From contig DATGQE010000021.1 in assembly GCA_035304345.1 (NCBI GenBank), positions 1 through 64,000 on the forward strand: DNA of 64,000 bases, written 5' to 3'. Within the stretch, counting starts at the first letter, position 1, and every line of letters begins with the position of its first letter. The translations under genes were made by a program, and so were the position numbers. Shown in pieces: positions 54,964-62,338 of the stretch. The notes under the pieces are model-generated. The model was not told the DNA's origin and searched no databases. It worked only from the letters and a program-made list of their open reading frames with translations. The DNA comes from IDS-8 sp035304345 (GTDB taxonomy: Bacteria > Pseudomonadota > Gammaproteobacteria > Steroidobacterales > Woeseiaceae).

Positions 54964-56677
54964 GCCTTGCCTTTCTCGCGGAAGCGTCGGCCTCGAGCAG
55001 CTCGTGCATTCGCGTGATTATGCACACGCGCAAGGCCATTGCGTGGAAATCCATCTGCCAGTGGCGCTTGAAGCGGCGCAGCCCGACCCTGACCGGCGCC
55101 GGGAGCGCGCTCACGAGCCGGCGCGCGGCGCCCGGGCGTGGCGCACCGCTCGCCGACGCGGCACGGGCGACGCCCGCCGAGATCCGGTTGAGCAGCAGGG
55201 ACGGCAGGATGGCGTGCGCCGCGTGCGAGCCCAGCGTGTCCAGCAAAATCTCTCCGGCCTCTGCCGTGCGCAGGACGTTGCCGGGACTCGCAATGGCCGG
55301 TGCGGTGGCGAACGGCACGTCCGGGCCAACTTCGTCGACGATTGCCCGGAACAGCGCCTTGTCGGTGCGCATGCGGTCGGGCAGGCAACGCACGAGACGG
55401 ATGATCGAATGGCTGAGCAGGGGATTCGCGATCTCCACGAAGCACGTCTTCAGGTCCGTGAGCGCGGCCAGCATGGCCGGGATCCGGTACTCGTGGTACA
55501 GCCGGTCCCGCCACTGGCTCGGAGTCTCGCCGCGCCGGCGGCGCAGTGCCGCCGGCATCTCCTGCTCCGGGAGGCCGAGCTCGTCGAGCGACGGCAGGTT
55601 GCCGAAGTCGGACCACAGCAGCAGGCCGACCGATCGCCGCGCGTCCTCGAACGAGGACACCCGGTTCCAGCCGAAGCCTTCGTCGCCGCGGATCACGCCT
55701 TCGATGCCGCGCCCGGCGAGCCGTCTCCACAGGGCGAAGCCGTCCAGGTAACCGGACAGGTGATCGATGCGGCCCTCCCCGATCGCGATGAACGCCTCGA
55801 GAACGGAGGCCAGCGATCCCGCCACGAGATCCGTCTCGAAGTACTCGTGAGACGCGCCGACCGCCGTCGCCAGCGACGACGCAACGGCCGAATCGCTCGC
55901 CGGATTCGCGAGCGACCGGCGCGTTCCCCAGGTGATCGTCCTGAGCGCCCCGGGCTGCCGGGCGAGGCACAGGAGGCCCCTGCTGTCGTACCCGCCGGAC
56001 AGGGCCAGCACCCACTTCGCGCGATCGAGGTGGAGCTCCTCGAACGTCTCGCACAGCAACTGCCGCAGGCGTTCCTTGCGACGCGCCGCTTTCTCGCGGG
56101 CGGCTTCGAACAGGCTCTCGGAGACCGACAGGCGCGCCGTCCAGCGGTCGGGGTCGAGAGTCAGCGTGCAGTCCGGCGGCAGGCGCCGCACGCGCGAATC
56201 CCAGGCATGAACCGGGCCAAGACAGCCGGTCACGAGCATCCAGGTCATCGCCGCGGCATTGGGAACGAACGTGCCGAGGACGCAGGCGATCCACCGCTGC
56301 GAGCTGGACGCGATGAAGATCGAGTCGTCCATGTAGTACCACAGCGTTCGCGATCCCACTGCGTCCGACAGGATCTCGAGCGTGCGGCCGTCCGACCGGC
56401 AGATGGCGTAAGTGCCCTCGGGTTTCGGCGTTCCCGGCTCGTCCCATTGCCGGCTCGCGACCGTGCAACCGATGCAGACCGAAGTGCCCCGTACGAGGTT
56501 CGTGGCAGACGGGTGGAAGATTCCCGTGACGATGCGGCCGCTGGCGACGAGACGCAGCGGCCGCACCGTCGAATTTCGCGGCTGCAGTCGCGCCGCTCCC
56601 GTCGCAATGCGCCGACGGAGCTCGTCGAAGGCCTGGCGGGAATGGTGACGCAGGCACACACAGAGTATTCTGCTCAT
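54938..56677 (-). CDS. Asparagine synthetase-like protein lacking the glutaminase cysteine
   Basis: 579-residue protein. The C-terminal half is a recognisable AsnB ATP-pyrophosphatase domain with PP-loop LSGGYDSRG and later GDEGFGWNR. The N-terminal half keeps the length of a class II glutaminase, but the protein begins MSRILCVC, with no Cys2, so it cannot hydrolyse glutamine in the usual way. Similar truncations occur in lasso-peptide cyclases and beta-lactam synthetases, which adenylate a carboxylate for intramolecular amide formation. No precursor peptide was found near it. The ATG at 56677 is chosen because the fold begins there; upstream in-frame sequence runs into the next gene. Confidence 0.8.
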   Translation of the reverse strand: MSRILCVCLRHHSRQAFDELRRRIATGAARLQPRNSTVRPLRLVASGRIVTGIFHPSATNLVRGTSVCIGCTVASRQWDEPGTPKPEGTYAICRSDGRTLEILSDAVGSRTLWYYMDDSIFIASSSQRWIACVLGTFVPNAAAMTWMLVTGCLGPVHAWDSRVRRLPPDCTLTLDPDRWTARLSVSESLFEAAREKAARRKERLRQLLCETFEELHLDRAKWVLALSGGYDSRGLLCLARQPGALRTITWGTRRSLANPASDSAVASSLATAVGASHEYFETDLVAGSLASVLEAFIAIGEGRIDHLSGYLDGFALWRRLAGRGIEGVIRGDEGFGWNRVSSFEDARRSVGLLLWSDFGNLPSLDELGLPEQEMPAALRRRRGETPSQWRDRLYHEYRIPAMLAALTDLKTCFVEIANPLLSHSIIRLVRCLPDRMRTDKALFRAIVDEVGPDVPFATAPAIASPGNVLRTAEAGEILLDTLGSHAAHAILPSLLLNRISAGVARAASASGAPRPGAARRLVSALPAPVRVGLRRFKRHWQMDFHAMALRVCIITRMHELLEADASARKARHADETLPG

Positions 56678-56725
56678 TCTCGTTGCCCCGTGGAGTTGTT
56701 TTGCAACGAGTATAGTTGACGCTTC

Positions 56726-56741
56726 TGGCATCGAATTTGCT
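56726..56741 (+). promoter_or_regulatory. Sigma-54 promoter before sulfotransferase 3
   Basis: TGGCATCGAATTTGCT has TGGCA at -24, TTGCT at -12 and GG-N10-GC spacing. The core is nearly identical to the site at 18555. Predicted transcription begins near 56752, about 50 bases before the ATG at 56805. The divergent asparagine-synthetase-like gene starts only 48 bases away, so the regions overlap. Confidence 0.8.
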
Positions 56742-56804
56742 TGGCCCACTGAGCTACCGCGGACCGGGCTCGCGGCGGCGCGCTTTCGTCCGCTTGGGAA
56801 ACGC

Positions 56805-57824
56805 ATGGTGACAATCGCGAGGAAATCGGGCCGCGAGGCCGAACGAGTCCCGGGCCGGCCGACCACCGTGATCATCGCCGGGGTCCACAAAGCCGGCACC
56901 ACGTCCCTGTTCGAGTACCTGGCAGCGCATCCGGAGATCGCCCCGGCGCGCATCAAGGAGCTTCGTTACTTCAGCCGGCTGGCACGCGCGGGCATGCAGC
57001 CGGATGCAGAGGAATACGACCGCCTGTTCACCGACAGGAAGGGCGCCCGCTATCGCCTCGAAGCGAGCCCGAACTACCTTTGCGACGGCGAGCCGGTGGC
57101 CCGGCTGGTCGCGGACTCCCTCCCGGGCGCGAGAATCATCCTGCTGCTCAGGGAGCCGGTCGAGCGCCTCGTGTCGCTGTACAACCGCGCCATCGCACAC
57201 TCGGACCTGCCGGCGGACTTCAGCTTTCGCGAGTTCGTCGACGCGTCGTTGAAATGGCGTCCCGGCGACAGCACCCATTACGTGTACACGCGAGGCCTCA
57301 GGGACGGGTTCTACATCGACTACCTCCGGCCCTGGCACGCGGTGTTCGGTGAGAACCTGAAAGTGCTTTTCACCGACGATCTCAAGGCGAATTCCCGTGC
57401 CGTCACCGCGGACGTCTGCCGCTGGCTCGGCCTCGATCCGTCGGCGATCGCGTCCGAGCCGTTCGAAGTCTCGAATCGCACGCTGCATTACCGCTTTCGC
57501 GGCCTTCACCGGCACGTCACCGGGCTGTACATGCTGACGGAGCCGTTCTGGCGCCGCCATGTCGCGCTCAAGCGCGCCATCCGGCGCGTTTACAACCGGC
57601 TGAACGGCGCCCGTCGCAGCCTGCCCGCGATCGACCCGGAGACGCTCGAGCGGCTGCATCGCGTATACGCGCCCTACAACGAAGGACTGCGCGCGTTCCT
57701 CGTCGAGCAGCGCATGCCACTGCCGCCGTGGCTCGAATCGGGCGAGCGGCGGCCGGAGAGCCGTCGCGAATCGGCGACATGTGTAGAAATTGCAAGACCT
57801 GATGTAAGAGAAGTCGAGACCTGA
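56805..57824 (+). CDS. Sulfotransferase 3
   Basis: 339-residue sulfotransferase of the heparan-sulfate/N-sulfotransferase-like type. The PAPS loop is in GVHKAGTTSLFEYL (about residues 26-39) and the 3'-phosphate motif in LLLREPVERLVSLYNRAI. A conserved aspartate/lysine pattern of the family is visible near GVHKAG. It is expected to sulfate a sugar hydroxyl or amine. Its own sigma-54 promoter sets it apart from the other two sulfotransferases, which lie inside operons. Confidence 0.9.
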   Translation: MVTIARKSGREAERVPGRPTTVIIAGVHKAGTTSLFEYLAAHPEIAPARIKELRYFSRLARAGMQPDAEEYDRLFTDRKGARYRLEASPNYLCDGEPVARLVADSLPGARIILLLREPVERLVSLYNRAIAHSDLPADFSFREFVDASLKWRPGDSTHYVYTRGLRDGFYIDYLRPWHAVFGENLKVLFTDDLKANSRAVTADVCRWLGLDPSAIASEPFEVSNRTLHYRFRGLHRHVTGLYMLTEPFWRRHVALKRAIRRVYNRLNGARRSLPAIDPETLERLHRVYAPYNEGLRAFLVEQRMPLPPWLESGERRPESRRESATCVEIARPDVREVET

Positions 57825-58130
57825 TCCCGGGCGTCGCCCGCGACAGACGATTCAGCATTTGCCCGCCGGCTTCGCGGTCGCAGGCCGGAGAAATCGCGCA
57901 CGGCATGTCCGCGGCGGGCGAATCCATGGCAGGGTTCTTGCACCCTGCCACTGGCCGCGCGGAGCAGGACGCTTGTGGCATCACCCGCCGCGGCGGCTGT
58001 TCATGGATGAATGGATGAACAGAACGCTTTTCTACAGCCCCCACCCGTCCGCCTCTCGACGGCGGCGCGTCCCCGTATCGCGGGGCCGTCATTCTCCCGC
58101 AGCAGATCTCCGCCACGCCCGAGCAGGCCG
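57825..58130 (+). promoter_or_regulatory. Intergenic region with a sigma-54 site inside an inverted repeat
   Basis: No gene is supported across 306 bases. At 57927-57942 the plus strand reads TGGCAGGGTTCTTGCA, with GG-N10-GC spacing and a perfect TTGCA at -12. The same bases begin a 9-bp perfect inverted repeat (TGGCAGGGT at 57927-57935 and ACCCTGCCA at 57942-57950, six-base loop). The site could be a promoter, a hairpin, or both. The leader to the next gene would be about 180 bases. Confidence 0.6.
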
Positions 58131-59318
58131 ATGAGGGTGCTGTTGCTGAATTACGAGTTTCCGCCGGTCGGCGGCGGGGCCGGTCACGCGACGGCGAACA
58201 TCGCCGCCGGCCTGGTCCGGCTCGGCATCGAAGCCGAGGTGCTCACCTCGCGCCTGGACGGCGAGGAGGACGGCGCGCTGGTCGACGGCGTGCCGGTGCA
58301 TCGCGTGCGCTCGTGGCGCGTCGGGGTCCACCACTGCGGACTGCGCGGCGCCTACACCTACGTGCTCTCCGCGGCCGGGAAGCTGCGCCGGCTCCGGAAA
58401 GAGCGGGGCTACGACCTGGAACACTATTTCTTCTCCCTGCCGACGGGGCTCCTCACGCTGATGCCGCAGATGCCGCCGCGCACGCCCTACGTGGTGTCGC
58501 TGCGCGGCTCGGACGTGCCCGGCTACGATCCCTACAACACCAGGGTGGAAAGGCTCCACGGGATCCTGAAGCCGATCACGCGGCGCATCTGGAGCAATGC
58601 CGGTCGCGTCGTCGCCCTGAGCAAGGCGCTCGCCGACACGGCGCGGCGCACCGCACCGGACCTCGACATCGAGGTGATACCGAACGGCATCGACCCGGAA
58701 CGCTTCTCGCCCCCGGCCGAGCGCCGCGTACGCAAGGTCCCGCGCCTGATCACCGTCGCCCGCCTCCTCGAGCGCAAGGGCATCCAGACCATACTCGAAG
58801 CCTGCGCCCGGCCGACCGTCCTCCCGGTCGAGCTCAGCATCGTCGGCACCGGCCCGTACGAGAACGAGCTCAAGCAGATGGTGCGGTCGCTGGGTCTCGA
58901 CGATCGCGTGCGCTTCCTCGGCTTCGTGCCCAACGAGGAGCTGCCGAACCTGTACCGGGAATCCGACATCTTCGTGCTGCCCTCGGAGACGGAGTCGTTC
59001 GGGCTCGTGTTCGCGGAAGCGATGTCCTGCGGCCTGCCGATCGCCGCCTCGAACGTCGGCGGCATCCCGGAGACGGTGCGGGACGGCGTCGACGGCCTCC
59101 TCTGCCCCCCGGGCGAGCCGCTTTCCCTGCGCGAGAACATTCTCCGGCTGATGTCGAACGTCGATACCCGAAGGGAGATCAGTCATTCGCAGCGAGAACG
59201 CATCCTCGAACGCTACTCGTGGGAGCAGATCGCCGCGCGGTACGCAGACGTCTACCACGCCGTCCTCGCCCGCGAACGGCCCTCGCGCCTCCGCATGCAC
59301 TCGCAACCCAGGCACTGA
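58131..59318 (+). CDS. Family 4 glycosyltransferase 4
   Basis: 395-residue GT-B enzyme. It begins MRVLLLNYEFPPVGGGAG, like the minus-strand transferase at 61.9 kb, and has the donor motif PSETESFGLVFAEAMSCG. I chose the ATG at 58131, where the fold begins; the in-frame ATG at 58011 adds a Pro/Arg-rich segment without coding character. It may start from the sigma-54 site at 57927. The CapK-like gene follows after 46 bases. Confidence 0.9.
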   Translation: MRVLLLNYEFPPVGGGAGHATANIAAGLVRLGIEAEVLTSRLDGEEDGALVDGVPVHRVRSWRVGVHHCGLRGAYTYVLSAAGKLRRLRKERGYDLEHYFFSLPTGLLTLMPQMPPRTPYVVSLRGSDVPGYDPYNTRVERLHGILKPITRRIWSNAGRVVALSKALADTARRTAPDLDIEVIPNGIDPERFSPPAERRVRKVPRLITVARLLERKGIQTILEACARPTVLPVELSIVGTGPYENELKQMVRSLGLDDRVRFLGFVPNEELPNLYRESDIFVLPSETESFGLVFAEAMSCGLPIAASNVGGIPETVRDGVDGLLCPPGEPLSLRENILRLMSNVDTRREISHSQRERILERYSWEQIAARYADVYHAVLARERPSRLRMHSQPRH

Positions 59319-59364
59319 CGGCCCGGCACGCAGCGCGCCGCGGCGTTCCGGCTGGCGGCGCGGC

Positions 59365-60660
59365 GTGCTCGACCTGCTGCTCAGGCTGTCCGGCAGCGAG
59401 GTTCCGGCCTGCGTGGAGCTCTATCGCCGCCTCGAGGAGGCACCGCCCGCGGTCGTGGACGAGTACCAGAGGCTCATGCTCCTGCGCTTGCTGCGCCATT
59501 GCCGCGTGCACGTTCCCCGTTACCGCGTCCTGCTGGAGGAACACGGCCTCGACCTGTCGGATCACTTCACGCCGCGCGAGCTCTCGAAGCTCCCGCTCCT
59601 GACCAAGAACGACCTGCGTGCCCACCGCTCCGATCTCGTCAGTGACGACGCCAAAGCCCGCAAGCCGTTCTGGAACTCCTCGGGAGGCTCCACCGGATCG
59701 CCCGTCGCGTTCCTGCAGGACCGCGCCTACCGCGACCGCAACGTGATCGCGGCCAAGCTGCTGTACAACGAGATCCTGGGCAAGCTGCCCGGCGACCGCG
59801 AGATCAATCTCTGGGGCTCCGCTGACGACCTCCGGCGAGGCACCGTCGGGCCGCGTGCCCGCCTGGTCAACTTCTTCTACAACCGCCGCTTCCTGAACTG
59901 CTTCCGCGTGAGCGACGACACGCTCGCGCGCCACGTGCGGGAGATCAACCGGTTCCGCCCCGTCTCCCTGTGGGCATACGCGCAGTCGCTCGAGCTGCTC
60001 GCGAAATTCGTACAGCGTACCGGCGTTTCGGTGCACTCGCCGCAGCTCGTCGTCTCGACCGCGAGTCCCCTGCACGACGACGTGCGCCGGCTCGTGCACG
60101 AGGTCTTCCGCTGCCCGGTCTACGACCAGTACGGCTGCCGCGAAGCCGGTGCGATCGCGTTCGAAACCGCGGAACGCGGCGGGCTGCGCGGCCTTCCGTA
60201 CCTGAACTACGTCGAGCTCGTCGATGGGCGCATCGTGGTGACGCCGCTCACGAACTACTCCATGCCGCTGCTTCGCTACGAGCTCGGCGACACCGCAGAA
60301 CCGTGGACCGGGCCGCAGGATACGCGCTACGGCTGCCGTCGCCGCCTGTTCGCGTCGGTCACCGGCCGGATGCATTCGCATTTCCGCACCGCCGCGGGCG
60401 AGCTCGTGCACGGCGGGTATTTCGCCCGGCAGTTCTTTTTCCGGACGTGGATTCGGCAGTTCCAGGTCGTGCAGGACGCACTGGAGCACGTCACCTGCCA
60501 CATCGTGGCCGCGGATGAGCCCGGCCCCGGGGAGCTAGCGGACATCCGCCGGGGCATCCGCGCGGCAATGGGTCCGCGCTGCGAGGTCGAGTTCCGCTTC
60601 ACCGACGAGATTCGCCCGCCGCCGAGCGGCAAGCACCAGTACACGATCTGCAATCTCTGA
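59365..60660 (+). CDS. CapK/phenylacetate-CoA-ligase-like adenylating enzyme
   Basis: 431-residue member of the CapK family in the ANL (adenylate-forming) superfamily. The phosphate-binding loop is NSSGGSTGSPVAFLQD (residues about 104-119), the adenine-region is YDQYGCREAG, and LRYELGDTA is the family's later motif. It probably activates a carboxylate as an adenylate for transfer onto a carrier or sugar; a partner such as the locus acyl carrier protein is conceivable. The GTG at 59365 is the likely start. Confidence 0.85.
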   Translation: MLDLLLRLSGSEVPACVELYRRLEEAPPAVVDEYQRLMLLRLLRHCRVHVPRYRVLLEEHGLDLSDHFTPRELSKLPLLTKNDLRAHRSDLVSDDAKARKPFWNSSGGSTGSPVAFLQDRAYRDRNVIAAKLLYNEILGKLPGDREINLWGSADDLRRGTVGPRARLVNFFYNRRFLNCFRVSDDTLARHVREINRFRPVSLWAYAQSLELLAKFVQRTGVSVHSPQLVVSTASPLHDDVRRLVHEVFRCPVYDQYGCREAGAIAFETAERGGLRGLPYLNYVELVDGRIVVTPLTNYSMPLLRYELGDTAEPWTGPQDTRYGCRRRLFASVTGRMHSHFRTAAGELVHGGYFARQFFFRTWIRQFQVVQDALEHVTCHIVAADEPGPGELADIRRGIRAAMGPRCEVEFRFTDEIRPPPSGKHQYTICNL

Positions 60661-60706
60661 CGGCGCGCCCGTTTGCGCGAGCTTCCCGTCCGCGGCGCGT
60701 ACCCGC

Positions 60707-61876
60707 TCAGCGACAGCGCGCCCGCGGGCCGCTGGCCGCGAGCGACCGGAACAGCTCCTCGTAACGCGAGGCGCAGCGCTCGATGAAGTACTGCTCGACG
60801 TCCTTCCGGTTCCGTTCCGAGATCCGTTGGCGCAACGCGACGTCCGCTTCGAGCCGGCCGACCGCGCGCGTGAAACCTTCGAGGTCGTTCAGCGGCAGGA
60901 TCATTCCGTTGGTGCCGTCCGCGAGGAAATCGGTCTGGCCGCCGTGGTCGTAGCAGACGATCGGCAGTCCCTGCGCCATGGCCTCGAGGAAAACCAGCCC
61001 GAAGCCCTCGTGCTGGCTCGTCGACACGTAGATGTCGGAGGCGGCGAGCCAGTTCACCTTCTGCTGGTCCGAGACGAAGCCCGTGAACGTCACGCGGCTC
61101 GCGAGGCGCAGCCGCGCGGCCTGCTGCTGCAGCGCCGGCAGGTCGGGCCCGTCGCCGATCACGACGAGACGGGCGTTCTCCCCGGGCAGGTGCGACAGCG
61201 CGGTGATGAGCTGGTCGATACCCTTGCGGGCGACGAGACGGCCGATCGTCGTCATCACGAACTCGTTCGACGCGAGGCCGAGCTCGACCCGGCCCGCCGA
61301 TGCGGCCGGCGGTCGCGGGATGCCGAGCGGGATCAGATACGGCTCGCGCTCCGGGCGATACCAGCGCTTGAGGTTCTCGTTGGTGTTGCGTGACTGCCCC
61401 ACCACCGCGTCGGCACACGAGACGATGCGGCTCACGATCGAGCGCAGCAGGAAATGCCGGTGCGGCGACATCCATTTCGTCGGATCGTAGAGGTCGCCCC
61501 CGTGCACCGAGAGCACGTTGGCCAGCTTCGCGGCGCGTGCCATCGAGGCTCCCACGGGACCGGTCGGCAGTGCGAAATGAGTGTTGATGACGTCGAACTC
61601 GCGCGCCTTGAGGAGCTGTCGCCCCTTGCGCACGCCCCCGACGATGAAGCTCGCCATCGACGGCAGGTTGGCGACCGCCATCTGCCGGCGGAAGAACGTG
61701 TTGCTGCGGACGATCTCGACGCCGTTCTGCACCTCGTGCTCGGCCAGGTCGAACGCGCCCGAGGTCAGCACGGTGACCTCGTGGCGGCGCGCGAGCTCCT
61801 CGGCGAGCCAGGCGTTGACCACGCCGCCTCCGCCTCCCAAGGGCGGATACTCGTAATTGACGAATAAGATCCGCAC
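60707..61876 (-). CDS. Family 4 glycosyltransferase 5
   Basis: 389-residue GT-B enzyme, starting MRILFVNYEYPPLGGGGG with a C-terminal donor motif SQHEGFGLVFLEAMAQG. It resembles the plus-strand transferase at 58.1 kb and may share its donor type. It converges with the CapK-like gene. The ATG at 61876 begins exactly at the conserved N-terminus. Confidence 0.92.
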   Translation of the reverse strand: MRILFVNYEYPPLGGGGGVVNAWLAEELARRHEVTVLTSGAFDLAEHEVQNGVEIVRSNTFFRRQMAVANLPSMASFIVGGVRKGRQLLKAREFDVINTHFALPTGPVGASMARAAKLANVLSVHGGDLYDPTKWMSPHRHFLLRSIVSRIVSCADAVVGQSRNTNENLKRWYRPEREPYLIPLGIPRPPAASAGRVELGLASNEFVMTTIGRLVARKGIDQLITALSHLPGENARLVVIGDGPDLPALQQQAARLRLASRVTFTGFVSDQQKVNWLAASDIYVSTSQHEGFGLVFLEAMAQGLPIVCYDHGGQTDFLADGTNGMILPLNDLEGFTRAVGRLEADVALRQRISERNRKDVEQYFIERCASRYEELFRSLAASGPRARCR

Positions 61877-62338
61877 GGTGCGTTTGCTGTGTTCTGTGTC
61901 CGGGAGGGCGCGGACCGCGCGGTGGCGTGCCCGGCAGTGACTCGCCAGGGGCTCAGGCGAGCGTCCGCGTGGCGGAGACGTTGCTGCCCTTTAGTCCTGT
62001 GATTTTGCCGGCAATGTACCGGAAACCGGGCATGAAGACGAGCGCGGCGCCGTCGCGGGCACGACAGTCGCGACGCGGCGACAGGCGGCGGCTGTGCGCG
62101 GGCCGCGGAACCCGGTAGAATGCTTGGCATCGGGCTGGAGACCTCCAGCGCCCTACAACCCCAGGAATCCCCACCGAACCCCCGCGCGCGTCCTGCCGCG
62201 CGGGCCGTGCGCTCGGGCGGCTCGTGCCGGCGCCTCCGGATCGTGCTGCGCGCCCGGGCGCGACTGGCGGGATTCCAGGGGGACCCGCAAGACCGCGTTC
62301 CCGGCCGGGAGCGTCGAGCAACAGGAAAGGTTCGAGGA
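61877..62338. promoter_or_regulatory. Divergent intergenic region
   Basis: No gene is supported across 462 bases. On the plus strand, TGGCGGAGACGTTGCT at 61970-61985 keeps GG-N10-GC with a full TTGCT at -12 and TGGC at -24; a sigma-54 promoter for the GlpD-like gene is possible, with a long leader of about 340 bases. A CTCGCC/GGCGAG inverted repeat lies at 61941-61961. The rest shows nothing I can name. Confidence 0.4.
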
